Source of the DNA: Rehmannia glutinosa
Lineage: Eukaryota > Streptophyta > Magnoliopsida > Lamiales > Orobanchaceae
NCBI GenBank assembly: GCA_016081115.2
Contig: CM071928.1
Span: forward strand, 60,581,950-60,645,949
Length of the DNA: 64,000 nucleotides
Reading direction: 5' to 3'
Below, piece after piece: positions 1-10,224 of this stretch. How positions within the stretch are numbered: position 1 is the first letter of the stretch; the number at the start of each line of letters is the position of its first letter. The position numbers and the translations under genes are program-made. The notes under the pieces are model-generated. The model saw only the letters and a list, made by a program, of their open reading frames with translations. It did not search any database and was not told the origin of the DNA.

Positions 1-99
1 TAACTCTGCAATGATATCAGGGAAGACTTTGGCTTTGACGTGTCCACAAATATTAGCTTGGGAAGCACGATAAGCCACCCTCCTCCACGAAGGTCCAAC
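1..99 (-). CDS. Possible internal or 3' exon of an unrecognised gene (partial)
   Basis: On the minus strand a stop-free stretch of 33 codons runs from 99 off the window edge, preceded by a plausible splice acceptor (tttag at 104-100). The peptide contains WRRVAYRASQANICGHV and looks like ordinary coding sequence, but I do not recognise the family. Immediately upstream on that strand is the TA-rich repeat complex, so any earlier exon must lie beyond it, possibly past 10.9 kb. Both function and exon status are uncertain. Confidence 0.3.
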
Positions 100-179
100 C
101 TAAATAAGATAAAAAAAATATCGACAAATATAAGATATTTTTACCCCGTTATAAGCTAAGATATAACATGAAAAACTAC

Positions 180-440
180 ACAAAAAAATTGTCCATAGTT
201 GTTTATGCTATGAAATATCGTGTTATATACATTACGTGTTAATGTATATCACGTTATATACATAACGTGTTAATATATAACACGGTATATATAATGTGTT
301 ATACATAACACGTTATATAGTTAACGTGTTATATATGATGTGTTATACATTAACATGTTATATAGATAACATGATATACATTACCACGTTATGTATAACA
401 TGTTATATATATAATGTGGTAACGTTATCACGTTATGAAA
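180..440. repeat. TA-rich palindromic repeat array (left flank of the viral insertion)
   Basis: Degenerate units of about 20 bp built on the palindrome ataacgtgttat / cacgttatataacgtg repeat many times. Nothing codes here. A similar array lies at 10,455-10,870, so the two arrays bracket the inverted repeats and the endogenous virus. Confidence 0.8.
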
Positions 441-484
441 ACATTTCATCTCCCAACCCACATTATAACTATTCATCTCCCCCA

Positions 485-715
485 CGTTATAAAGAGATAA
501 ATATACTTATCCATCGAACTATACTGATTTCTACACTTTACCCTCCAAACTTTAATTTGTGACATTTTGCCCCCTGAACTATGAAAATCGTTACACTTTA
601 CCATATATGGACAATTTTGCCCCTAGGTTTTATTCTTTTAAAATAATAGTTCAAGTTATCCCTTTAAACTCTATTTTGTGGCAATCTACTACATAATAAT
701 AATTTATTGCATTAA
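485..715 (+). repeat. Left arm of a diverged ~230-bp inverted repeat around the endogenous virus
   Basis: The reverse complement of 10,225-10,455 aligns along this arm by eye: cgttataa, gataaata, then repeated blocks of the type aaacttt...ttacactttgcc, ending with tttattgca. Identity is roughly two thirds. The arm is itself made of internal ~60-bp near-repeats. It looks like the terminal arm of a foldback or MITE-type element. The viral sequence begins within about 20 bp of its inner end. Confidence 0.7.
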
Positions 716-1500
716 TCATTAAACATGAAAATTTTACTCTGTAATCAGTTTGTTTTTCGGATTTTTGGAGAAACGAGAATTCTTATTTTCTGTCACTTGT
801 TTTGTTCGTGGCGTTGTTACATCTACTTAGATCCAGTCTCTATTCGAGGTTTTAAAAGGATCATGTCGGGTTTCCACTATAAACTCAACAAGACATACTT
901 CGATCAAAATTCTCATTTCAAGTTTAAATCCAGTATACAAATTAGGTCTATAGACCGAAAATGAACATAGTCCATTACGACCATATCGCCCCAACATGCT
1001 TCCGTAAAATTAATAAATCCCTTAAAATTCTTACCTTCTTTGACCGAAACAAAGACCGGTGAGATGGCTCGCAACACCACCAAATGGAAAATTATTGCCC
1101 CCAGTTGTTTGACAAACAAACTCCTCACCTGTTCAACCTCACCCTTACGGAAGATGATCTCAAGTTATCCGACTCCTTCAAAGAATCGCCAAAGATGGCC
1201 TTGGTTCGTTTCCTACTCCAGGCGTATAAGTAATTCTTAAACGGGATGAATTAATAGAACATTATGAACACATGTTGAAGCAGAAAAGCCTCTTTTTATT
1301 AAGAACTTATAGAAAAATTATTACATCGAATCTCCTTTTGGGAGGAGAAAACCTTTTAGCCTCTCATAAAGGCTATCACCCTCTTATACATAAAATTAAA
1401 AACTCGAAAACTAAAACTGGAAAACACTCTGGAAATTCTAAACACTCCACAAATTTTTACAAATGAAATTTATTGATAGAAGACTAAGCGAGATGTTCGA
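716..1500 (-). other. Viral leader region (non-coding) of the endogenous caulimovirid
   Basis: This is the segment downstream of the TATA box in viral orientation. It has no long reading frame and contains polyadenylation-like AATAAA motifs on the minus strand (about 1,469-1,474 and again near 1,296-1,301). In caulimovirids the genome-length RNA starts at this promoter, passes a polyadenylation signal close to its start, and continues through a leader to the primer-binding site. In a circular genome the end of this region near 716-730 would join the primer site at 10,195. Confidence 0.5.
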
Positions 1501-1525
1501 TGCCTTTAGCCTTCAAAGCTCTTGT

Positions 1526-1532
1526 TTATATA
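1526..1532 (-). promoter_or_regulatory. TATA box of the viral genomic promoter
   Basis: The minus strand reads CTCTATATAAACAAG across 1,535-1,521, a strong plant TATA box. It lies after the last coding region and ahead of a long non-coding leader, where caulimovirids place the genomic RNA promoter. Confidence 0.65.
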
Positions 1533-1571
1533 GAGGTAAAGGTGTGGTCGCTCTATTCCTTGGATTCTCCC

Positions 1572-1587
1572 ATCCACTTGCTTTGAA
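1572..1587 (-). promoter_or_regulatory. 35S-like upstream block (TTCAAAGCAAGTGGAT)
   Basis: This 16-nt minus-strand word appears, from memory, in the cauliflower mosaic virus 35S promoter between the enhancer and the as-1 element. Here it lies about 40 bp upstream of the TATA box. A word this long shared by chance at the right place is unlikely, but I could not run an alignment. Confidence 0.5.
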
Positions 1588-1718
1588 AGTAGTGGAATAC
1601 TTTACTATCTTCACATGGCTTCTCAGTCCCTCCTTGCCTGCGGTATCCAAGGCAAGTTGATAAGGCTCCAAAGCCAACTGACTCTTCTTTTTCCGTCTTT
1701 TAGCTAGATGGAATCTTA

Positions 1719-1738
1719 TGACGTCATTGCTTACGTCA
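1719..1738 (-). promoter_or_regulatory. as-1-type element (two TGACG motifs)
   Basis: The minus strand reads TGACGTAAGCAATGACGTCA: two TGACG half-sites in the spacing of the 35S as-1 element, the target of TGA bZIP factors. It lies about 190 bp upstream of the TATA box, farther than in 35S, and overlaps the end of the transactivator-like reading frame. Confidence 0.7.
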
Positions 1739-1759
1739 TTAACTTGAATTATCAGCATC

Positions 1760-2740
1760 TTGATGAGTTGGATGCCAATTACTAGATCTGACCCACTTTT
1801 TGTCTCTTTGCTGAGTGGGTTATCCTTGAGTCACATGTCTCCTTTAAATTTGTCGGGGAATCTACTTTTTTGGTGGTCCCCAAAAACTTTGATACTTCGA
1901 CTTTTCTTCTCCGTCACGTCTTCTCCGATCAACTTTTGGCCTGAATCCTTTGCCAAATTCCGGTTCCTTTTGGTTTGACATTCGGGACAGACCCAAAGTT
2001 CCCAATGGCCGATGTGAGCCATATTGCGATATTTAAATGAGTTTCTTTACTCCCGACAAACATTTCCCACGTAGATTTCTTTTCTTTTCAAACGGATCTT
2101 CTGCGAATCTTGTAGTTTTTCCTGTCATAGTATTCAACAGGAAAGATTCGTTCACTGAATTTTGATAAAATTTGAACGGAAACTTGACCTTGTCCATCTC
2201 CGGGAGACAGACCCACAATCCCCATGCCCTTCTTGTAGTAATCTGATCTTCAGTGAAGGTCATGGCCAATTGTACTTCTTCTGAACTTGCCTCCTTGATA
2301 TTTCTGAAGGGTCTTTCATCTGGTCTTCGAAGCCTAATGTAATGGAAGGCTTCATGTCCACCTTTTCAAACGGCTCTGTTCTTTGCACTTATGAAATACG
2401 ACTCAATGTATCCCCTCGTTTTAGGTTGTCATTGTTGGACCAGTATTCGTACACTACTTCCTGGATCCATTTTGGTAATTTTGTGATCTCCGGGAAGGCT
2501 GGTGAAGTAGTATAGACTGAGGCCAAAGCCCCAAATTCATACCACTTATTTACTTCTTCTGGGCTGGAATTTGGTAACATCCAAACCCTTGGATATTTTC
2601 TAGAAATATCAATTTTTGTTTTTTCTGGAGATATCCCTTGCCTGGTGATTAGTTTCTCCCAATTCACCTGGTATTCCTGCCAAGAAGAAAAACTTTAATC
2701 TCATTAGTATCAATCTTAGAAGTGTCCATCATGGGCCTAG
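1760..2740 (-). pseudogene. Transactivator/viroplasmin-like region of the endogenous caulimovirid (broken)
   Basis: Open pieces at 2,667-2,389, 2,269-2,033 and 2,022-1,831 (minus) lie between RNase H and the promoter, the position of the inclusion-body/translation transactivator in caulimoviruses, soymoviruses, cavemoviruses and solendoviruses. The first piece has the pattern WYEFGALASVY...FPEITKLPKWIQ, resembling the conserved core of that family. The third has a short Cys pair (CPEC) followed by basic residues, as in its C-terminal zinc-binding part. The family transactivates reinitiation of translation on polycistronic viral RNA and forms viroplasms. Several frameshifts separate the pieces. 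The assignment rests on position plus one motif. Confidence 0.5.
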
Positions 2741-3079
2741 ATTAATCTCTTCGCCCTTTACCCCTGACGTCTTTGGGTTGATGTGATAACTCGGGATTTG
2801 ACTCCGAGTATCGGTTTTCCTTGAGCCAACATTTCGCGCACTTAGGACTTGTGCTAGAGGTACTTGAATCCTCTGCACACGAGGTTGGGGAGCCTGCGCT
2901 CTAAACACTCCGTTTGCTTATTAGCGGCCCGGAGGAGTGTCCTTGAAATGTCGTTCTCAATCGAGAGTGAGACCGGACACATGCTCGTATACGATCGGTT
3001 TACTTTGTCCCGATCATTCCTTTGTAATTTCCCTACCAAATCGGATTGATGACCAGGGTATCAAATTCTCGGAGTAGCA

Positions 3080-3715
3080 TTTCAAATTTGGTCTCCAAGA
3101 TGTCTTGAGGCATGAGGATGGAATCACCTTCAATTCCTCCATCTCTTGTTAGAAAATCTGCAAGAACATTTTCATGAGATTTTATAATGACAATATCATA
3201 ATCTTAATATTGACATTCAATTGGCCATCTAAGTATTCTAGCTTTTTCTCGGTTTTGATTCAATTTTATTTTTCGAAAAAGCTTTAACACTTGAATTATC
3301 TATTTTTAAGATAAACTTTTAAGCCATAGGAATAAAGGCCATTTTTTGAAAGCCTTTCATTTTGCAAAGAATTCTTTCTTCGTTGATATGCCACCGAGTT
3401 GCTTCACCGTCTCGAAAAAGACCGCAATATCTGCGCATGGCACTTCACCGTTTGGTGTGGCTTTAGTAAGAATTGCCGCCACCAATAATCACTGCATCTG
3501 TAAAGAACCGTCATCTTCATCCTGTGGAATTGCAAGTTTTGGAAGCTTTTTGCAAACTTCTTTAAGTCGCTTAATTCCTTCTTGATGTTCATCCTCCCAT
3601 TTGAATCTTTGCATTTTTTAAGCAATGGGCTAAACACCTTCCCCGTAACGAGCTAGATTGTTAATAAAAATCCCAAAGAAAATTAACAACTCCAAGAAAA
3701 CTCAAGTCGCTTCTT
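3080..3715 (-). pseudogene. RNase H and RT-thumb part of the caulimovirid polymerase (broken)
   Basis: The minus strand just downstream of the solo LTR has the RT thumb pattern LxFFGIFINNLARYG, then RNase H pieces: a SDYWW box near 3,490, a DNSSVKAF box near 3,290, and SHENVLADFLTRDGG near 3,150. These match the order of the type I RNase H domain that ends caulimovirid polymerases and degrades the RNA template. Several frameshifts and stops are present, so this is a relic. Confidence 0.75.
3711..3715. repeat. Target-site duplication (ttctt), left copy, of the solo LTR
   Basis: The 5 bases directly before the LTR are identical to those after it at 5,277-5,281. Five bp is the normal duplication size for plant LTR retrotransposons. 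Confidence 0.8.
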
Positions 3716-5276
3716 TGTAGGTCCCAAGGGGTGTGAGTGTAAGGTTTAGAAGGGGGTTGAATAAACCTTACCAAATTTTCGATTTAGTCCTTTTAAAACG
3801 TTCGAGTTAATACTTCACAAATGAGTCCTAGATGGACATCTAAGTTAGTTAATCAAGAGTTAGCCACTCAACGCACTGACAAAGTTTGTTGATAGAATAA
3901 CTCAAATTGTTTTGACTAGAACTTAACTTGACCGTGATATGTTTTCGAAGACTTAACACCCTTGAATTTGGTTTAAGTTTGTTTTAATACTTGGTTTTAG
4001 CACCTTTTGATTATCAATTGACAAAGAAAATTTATCGCCAATTATTGAAATAATGTGCGAAAATTAAAGTCTTTGAAATGTAAATGACACAATAAATTTT
4101 TATAGAGGTTCGAAGATGGGGTAATTCTTCTAATCCTCTCTTCTCCAACTCCTGGAGGAATCCACTAAGTATTGATCGATAGATACAAAGTGGTAATCAC
4201 CCGGATGCAAGTCTTGATCACACAAATGACTTGATCCTTTGGGACTCGATGAGATGCCTTGGTCACACAAAATGGGTTCTCGTACGACTCGACTTCTTCA
4301 CAGGCGTAACTTGCTTGCTACTACAGACCCACTTGCTCAAGGTTCTTGGATTTGATCACGAAGCCCTCCAAAAACTTGAAACTGTTCGACCTTGAACCTT
4401 TCTACAATCCTCCTTGGAATGTAGACCCCTTGATTCTTCAAATGTTTTCTCTTCAACTGATTGAAGTCGCCTTCCTTCACGAGGTAAGTGTTGGATTGAT
4501 TTCTTCGTAATGTAGGCTTGAGGATCGAACTTGAATGATTTGAGAATAGTTCGAAAGTTCTGACGATATTGCTTTTCTTGCTCGTATTTGTTTTCTCTCG
4601 ATTGTCAAGGTTACCTTTTCTCAAACGATTCCTCGCCTTTTATAGTGTTCTTTTGAAAATTTGCCCGTTGAAGAGATAGGTTAATTTTCAAAAGACACTT
4701 GTGGTCGTTGGCTTGTCTTGTTGCGCTTCTTGGAATTGACATTTCCTCGTATGAATGATTCTTCACTTATCGAGTTCTCGCACAGTGCGGTGCTTCCCAT
4801 TGGTTTATTCCTTTTGCACGCTTCGGGATCGAGCACTTTAAGAAAGGCAAGATGGAAGTATTACTTGTTTAAGTAATTCTCTTGACTTACGTAACGGATC
4901 TCTTTCAGTTGTCTCGACTTGATCGCATTTACTTGACTTCCCCAGTGACTTCGAGTCGACTTCCAATCATGGATGACTCATCGTCACTTCATCTTGAGAC
5001 TTGGCTATCTTGAGTTGACTTGATGACACTTCACTCACATCTCACCGCACCTTGATCGAGTTCTGTCTTCTCTTCTTGCCACACTCGGTTGCCTCACATC
5101 TGAGTCTTCCTTTTAGTCTCCATTGTCTTCTTGCATGTTCGAGCATAGTTGACTTAACTCTCGACTCGACCAGCCCTATCTATTACAATGCAATTTACAA
5201 CAAAAATGGGGTGCCAACTTTCTATTCTCGAGTTTTACATGGCATTCATCAAAATCTAAAAATTAATTTCCCAACA
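3716..5276 (-). mobile_element. Solo LTR inserted in the viral reverse transcriptase (TSD ttctt)
   Basis: The insert starts TGTAGG and ends CCAACA on the plus strand, so it is TG...CA bounded with short inverted ends (TGTTGGGA / TGTAGGTC). It is flanked by an exact 5-bp duplication, ttctt at 3,711-3,715 and 5,277-5,281. It is 1,561 bp long, has no retrotransposon coding sequence, and its two flanks are adjacent parts of one viral RT. This is the footprint of an LTR retrotransposon that lost its interior by LTR-LTR recombination. The element family is not identified, and the apparent orientation is minus. Confidence 0.85.
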
Positions 5277-5281
5277 TTCTT

Positions 5282-5990
5282 GTCTTTCAAACAGATCTGA
5301 AATCCCCTCGTATTTTCTCCACAATATGACTTTGTAGGATAATTTGATTCATCGATCTCAATCCCGAGAAATTCGATCCGTCTTGTTGCGATCACTTCCT
5401 TATTTTCCGAAAGCACTAATCCTTCCTTGACAAACATCCAAAATATCTCCAAATGTTTAAGATGCTCCTTCATGTTCTTTGATGCGATAAGAATATCATC
5501 AATATACACGAACATAAAACCGAAATAATCCTTGAAGAGATTATCCATCTTCCTTTGATATATCCGGGGCATTAGCCAATCCCATAGGCATCACGTTCCC
5601 AAATATAATGTCCTTGTGGTGTAGAGAAAGTCGAACTTCTTGCTTTCTTCATCCATCTTAATCGTAGAAACCAGTTTGCAATCGAACTTTGAGAATATCC
5701 TGGCACCTTTGATACATTAACCAAATGTTCTCTCGCTTGGGATATAGTATCCGTCGAACTCTAAAATGTTATTAATCCCCTTGTAATTAATAACAAGTCT
5801 TGGTTTTCCTCTTTTGATTTCTCCATGGTTTCGACTAGAATCCTGGGTGATGTATGGAGAAACTCCTGGTGAAATTAACTTAAGGTCAAGATGTTCCTTA
5901 AGTATCTTCGCATATCCTCACGATCTTCCCGATTCATAAGGATTGGTTTGAATCTCACGAACTCGTACTCCTTTCCGCATTTAACCTTTA
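5282..5990 (-). pseudogene. Reverse transcriptase core of the endogenous caulimovirid (broken)
   Basis: Minus-strand translation shows the early RT pattern KLISPGVSPY...KRGKPRLVINYKGIN near 5,900-5,790, and the catalytic YIDD at 5,506-5,495 followed by ILIASK and FLGIEID. These are the fingers/palm motifs of caulimovirid RT, which copies the pregenomic RNA into DNA. The longest open piece is 5,572-5,249. Stops and frameshifts occur upstream, and the solo LTR cuts the region at 5,276. The catalytic tetrad is preserved but the gene is not readable. Confidence 0.85.
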
Positions 5991-6429
5991 AGGAAGCTTT
6001 AAGCTCGTTCTTGTCCCACCATGCCAAAGGATCTTCATTATAATTCCTTTGGATCTTCTTCGACATCCTCGAGTGATATTTGTTCCTCAATGGTCACGTC
6101 ACTCTGTGGATTCTCCATTAGACCCATCCATAATTCTCCGCAATGGCGTGCGGAGTAACTCGTTCTTCTCCTTGTACTGAATGAATACAAGTTATTATCC
6201 CATATATTCTTATCCTTTCGCTTCCGAATTGTCTATAGGATAATAACGCTTCACCAAATTTTCTTCGATCCGCCATTTTGGATTGCGAAGTTTGGCTTCA
6301 TCACCACGCTTTGCCGCGAAAATTAATAGGCATTTTTCTCAAAATGCTTCCCAGCGATCTCGGACAATAATCTTATGATCACATAATGTTGTGAAAATAA
6401 GTCTTCTTGTCTCATTTTCTGTGTAAATC

Positions 6430-6680
6430 GCTTGAATGTTTGTAGGAAATTATTTCCTAGCAAAACATCTCGCACTGATCATGGAAATAGATTGGTGGCG
6501 TCTTTACTTTGTACCATGGGGTACCGCCCGCGCCTCCGATCATGATTTACGCTTGTTTAATTCCCTTATTAAGGATAAGAATGCTTTTAGAGAAATCTCT
6601 TCCCGCAATAGCTGGTAAATCTTCTCCAATTTCTTTAGGAAAAACATCCGGCTTTCTTTGTACATATTCCAAGACTAATC
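6430..6680 (-). pseudogene. Aspartic-protease-like part of the viral polyprotein (broken)
   Basis: Minus-strand reading upstream of RT gives a short region ending in GNNFLQ-like and FKRFTQT patterns, the conserved tail of caulimovirid retropepsin that precedes the RT. The active-site DTG/DSG triplet is not cleanly visible because the frame is damaged. The position between the movement-protein core and RT fits. The protease would process the polyprotein. Confidence 0.5.
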
Positions 6681-6899
6681 AATATAGGTGGCGAAATACT
6701 CGCCTTGTATTCAACATATAAACATTCCAATAGAAATGTATATGGAGAATGGCCTAGTGGTCATTTGATTCTCAGTATCTTTTATTAGCTCTTTGTGAAC
6801 TCCATTCCGTCTTGTAATCTTTCCCAATGTTTATGATCCTCAAGAAATTCAATTCCCGGTATTAATTGTTCTCGGGATTTTTCCCGCAACTCCTGTGAT

Positions 6900-7715
6900 A
6901 GTCACTCAATTTCACCTATCTTCGAGCTTCCTTGATACCGCCCAACTATTGGTTGTTGGAGATAATATAGAACATCACAAGGAAAAATATTATCCTTTTG
7001 AGTGATGTCGAATATTACTTCAACTTCTCGCCATCCTTCTGGACATTTCAGCTCTCCTGTTGTTTTGAAAACATTTGGGATACGCCGAATCATTTTGGTC
7101 TCCTTTCTTCCCAACGGCTGCTACTCGTCATTATGTCCTGTTGGAAAGACATCCTTCTTGGCTCAACTCTAAGACTTCGGCTTTTGTTGAAGACTGGTTG
7201 ATCTTGTATTTTCATATCGATCTCCTTGATAGTTGGAGACTCAATAATCTCTCGGTAAAACCACCCTGGCAAAGTCCTCGAAAATCCTTGGGACTTCAAT
7301 AAATTCCTTTCTCAAGAATACTTCAATGATGTGTATTCGAGAGAGCATAGATATCTTGTATGTGATCGAGTAGGTCTATTCCTTCTTTCATCAAATCATC
7401 TCTTTTGAAATCTTGATGAAGGGTTAGGACTCTCTTCAAATCTCGATCTCCCGTTTGTATGCAATTCTAGGATAGACATTAAATGCCAATTTCCCGGATA
7501 CAAATTTCTGAACGCTCCAAGGCATGAATCCTTCGGGTTTGAGATTCGCTTGTCAAAGATAGCCGATTGAGTGGCGAATCTATCTCTTCTTTGAATGTTG
7601 CTTTAATTATGACTCTTATGGCTCCAATATGAATCCATGAGAGTGTATTTGCAACTTCTCTTTTAACTCTGCTTTTGATCTCCTGGATTTCTTTAATAGG
7701 GACTAATCGCATCTC
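6900..7715 (-). pseudogene. Movement-protein (30K-like) region of the endogenous caulimovirid (broken)
   Basis: The open piece at 7,712-7,479 reads WIHIGAIRVIIKATF followed by IDSPL, and near 7,480-7,440 a second piece reads GKLAFNVYPRIAY. Both are signature blocks of caulimovirid 30K-family movement proteins, which enlarge plasmodesmata for cell-to-cell passage. It lies downstream of the coat-protein zinc knuckle, so the order is coat protein then movement protein. The C-terminal piece (7,114-6,902) is not assigned. Frameshifts separate the blocks. Confidence 0.65.
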
Positions 7716-7964
7716 GATCAGTTACCGGTAAACTCCATCGAATAGCAAATTCTCCGGTTGTTACCTGTGGATAATTTGGTGTTTTCTTCGTTACAAAACC
7801 CAATTTTATCCAATGCTTTTTCCATAGCTCCAATTGTAAATCCATCATAGACTTGAAGCTTTGGATCTTGCTTCATGATTCTCATAAGAGTTTTATGAGA
7901 AACCATCGTGTGAGAGAGGAATTCTGACATATCCTCCCTGATTGTCTGCTGAAGAATTTCTTCT

Positions 7965-9358
7965 TCACTCTGATTCTGAGCTGGAGTCACTTCCATCGTC
8001 AGAATAGATCTCTTCTTCATAGATGCTTTCATCTGAGGGTATATCCTCAAATTGATACACCTGTATAAGATCTTGATAATAGACAGCTTCCTCAATTTCT
8101 GGTGTAGCCTCGAACTGTCTGACTCCTCGTTTTTGATTGTCTGGGCAATCCGTTGAGATGTGACATCTTGCTCCGCATGTCCAAAGAATTACAGTCTTTG
8201 AAACTTTCATTTGCTCCGTGTGAGCACGCTGAAAGTTCTCCTTCCCGGTGTTCTCACGGTACTTGCTTGATTAGACCGATGAAGAGGCTCTACTCCCGCT
8301 TGTCTTTGGGTCTTTGCCCGTTTTGTAACTTTGAGCTTTTTGTTTTGACCAAAACCTTCTAGGTCTCCATGAAGACCTCACTTTTTTCTTTGTTACTTTC
8401 CTCGGCGGTATGGATGGCTTCACTCCTTCTTCTTTCTCAGCCTTGGTTGACCTCCCACAATTATTGGGATGTCATTATCCACGCAACATAGAGGAACCGC
8501 TTTGTTAATTCCTCTTAATCTCTTGTAATTCTGTGACAGAGTCGCTTGGTAACACCATTCGATAACTTTGCCTTTAGGAAAGACATTTTTCCGCCATAGT
8601 TTCTACTTCCGCTCCATCCTTGTATTCCCCGATCGCATTTCTCTCCGGGGACTCGGAATCTTGGCAAAGAATAGTCCGTGCGCCTTCCTTTTCTTCAATC
8701 TTGGATTTCCACCGTATTCGGTGAACAACTTGATATATTCGTCAATATGACAAATATCATATAACTTCAAGGCTATAGAGGGCTTGTTTATATCTCTTTC
8801 TTTTTTCATCTTCTAATCCCTCGAAATAACCTTTGTCTTAGATGAACTGGATTTTGAATAGTTTTGCCATACCATCGACAATTCCTTTAAGTGATTCTCT
8901 GATGTGACCGAACCTTTTGTACTAGCATCGGTCATATCCCAAGCAATCTTCACCGATCCTTCAAGACTCATTTCAAGGAGTAAAATGAATGAATCCTTTG
9001 TAAGATCGAGGGTTCTGCTTTGAAATTCTCATAGTCAAGCCCATTCATCAATGAGAACTTCTCTATTTTTAAAATCGATGTCCAGATTTAACATCAACCC
9101 ATATGGATGTATTGGGTCGAGGTGCGATCTTCCATAAGGCGTCGATAAACATTCGGCCTTCCAAAGAGGGTTGTCTAGTTCCCGAAGGGTTTCGACCTCC
9201 GTCCCCGAAAGTGGATCACTTCCTCGTGAAATCCCGGCGTGTGGCATCCTATCGTCCCGAGCTCCATGATTCGAACCCGCATTTTCTTCGACGTTAGGAT
9301 TAATCGGTGGTGGTGGTGGAATTGGTCTTCCCGGGATCATAGGTGACCAATGTTCCAT
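7965..9358 (-). pseudogene. Coat-protein region of the endogenous caulimovirid (broken)
   Basis: Three blocks identify it. A piece at 9,358-9,035 ends in FKNREVLIDEWA. A piece at 8,809-8,603 has LYDICHIDEYIKLFTEYGG followed by FFAKIPSP, a typical capsid core. A zinc knuckle CGARCHISTDCP lies near 8,175-8,140, followed by a very acidic serine-rich tail (SDDGSDSSSESE). A basic stretch precedes the knuckle. This arrangement (core, basic RNA-binding knuckle, acidic tail) is characteristic of caulimovirid capsid proteins. The blocks lie in different frames, so the region is decayed. Confidence 0.75.
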
Positions 9359-9880
9359 CTCCCCGTGTTCATCTTTAAATCTACAATTCCTAATCCTGCG
9401 AAGGATTACGCAAGGTCATGTAGATCTTTAAGATTCATCTTTTCCATATCCATTTTTTTAATTTTTGATGGATTTTCCTTTGATTAGAGCAATGAGCTTC
9501 TCCTCATCTGTCATTTTTCGTATAACTTTGGTTGGTTTCCCGTTTTGGTGTAAATAGGGTATTGTCTTGAAATTTATACGCTTCTTTCCTCCTCAAAGAA
9601 CTCGGCCATCCCTCCAGGTTCTTGACTCGTTTCGAATATCATGAAGGAGTTCAAGAGTTTCCTTCTAATATTTCACCATCGTCTCCATCCAGGTTCTCGA
9701 TCGATGAACTTGTCTTTGTAGATGAATATGGTGGTTGCCATAATTCTCGCACCGTCTTCGGACTTCTCTAAGATCTTCGGAGAACTTAGATTTGTCCTGG
9801 AAGTATCTCGTTCCACTCGGGTACACCATCGGGAATCATTGTTCGATGGGAATTTTCATGAACCGTTTCTTGAAGGTTCA

Positions 9881-10126
9881 TCAAGTGAACATATAGGGTC
9901 TAGTTAAGCATCCGAATCGCCATAATATTCTCGCTCGCATTTTGCATTGCCTTAAGGTTTCCCGGACGGCTCCCGCCTGTTCTTTTTTCTTCATGTTGGT
10001 ATTCCTAATATGAAACCTGGTCAAGTGTTCTTGTGCATACATCGTCAATATTTGACGATATATCTGTAAGGGGGTACATCTCGGACATCGGTCCGGATCC
10101 ATAATCTCGGAATAATTTCTCCTCAA
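9881..10126 (-). pseudogene. N-terminal viral reading frame, function unknown
   Basis: The first open piece after the primer-binding site on the minus strand encodes 81 residues, basic and cysteine-bearing, with QIYRQILTMYAQEHLTRF. It probably is the start of the first viral open reading frame. I see no known domain. It may be helical. Confidence 0.35.
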
Positions 10127-10182
10127 AGAATTGTTAATTACATAAATATAATAAATTTAATTAAAATTTCTTAATAAACCAA

Positions 10183-10195
10183 GGCTCTGATAGCA
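10183..10195 (-). promoter_or_regulatory. Viral primer-binding site complementary to initiator tRNA-Met
   Basis: The minus strand reads TGCTATCAGAGCC. The caulimovirid consensus, complementary to the 3' end of plant initiator tRNA-Met, is TGGTATCAGAGCC: one mismatch in 13. This site primes minus-strand DNA synthesis and is position 1 of caulimovirid maps. Confidence 0.8.
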
Positions 10196-10224
10196 TTTTC
10201 GAGGATCGCAAGACCATGAGGAGT

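Larger units (their letters stand above)
716..10224 (-). other. Endogenous caulimovirid (pararetrovirus) copy, near genome-length, degenerate
   Basis: Read on the minus strand, the order is tRNA-Met primer site, coat-protein region with zinc knuckle, movement-protein core, aspartic protease, reverse transcriptase with YIDD, RNase H, transactivator-like region, as-1/TATA promoter, and leader. Without the 1.56-kb solo LTR the copy is about 7.9 kb, the usual size for Caulimoviridae. Every coding part has stops and frameshifts, so the copy is old and not functional as it stands. Coat protein before movement protein recalls cavemoviruses and solendoviruses rather than badnaviruses; this placement is inference from memory and needs an RT phylogeny. 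There is one genome length and no visible tandem duplication. Confidence 0.85.

Noticed and set aside
180..440. CRISPR-like or centromeric array
   Set aside because: Units are palindromic, variable and without unique spacers, and the array is only about 260 bp in a plant genome.
716..10224. Badnavirus, petuvirus or florendovirus assignment for the viral copy
   Set aside because: Those have movement protein ahead of coat protein in one polyprotein as I recall; here the zinc knuckle precedes the movement-protein blocks. Genus is left open.
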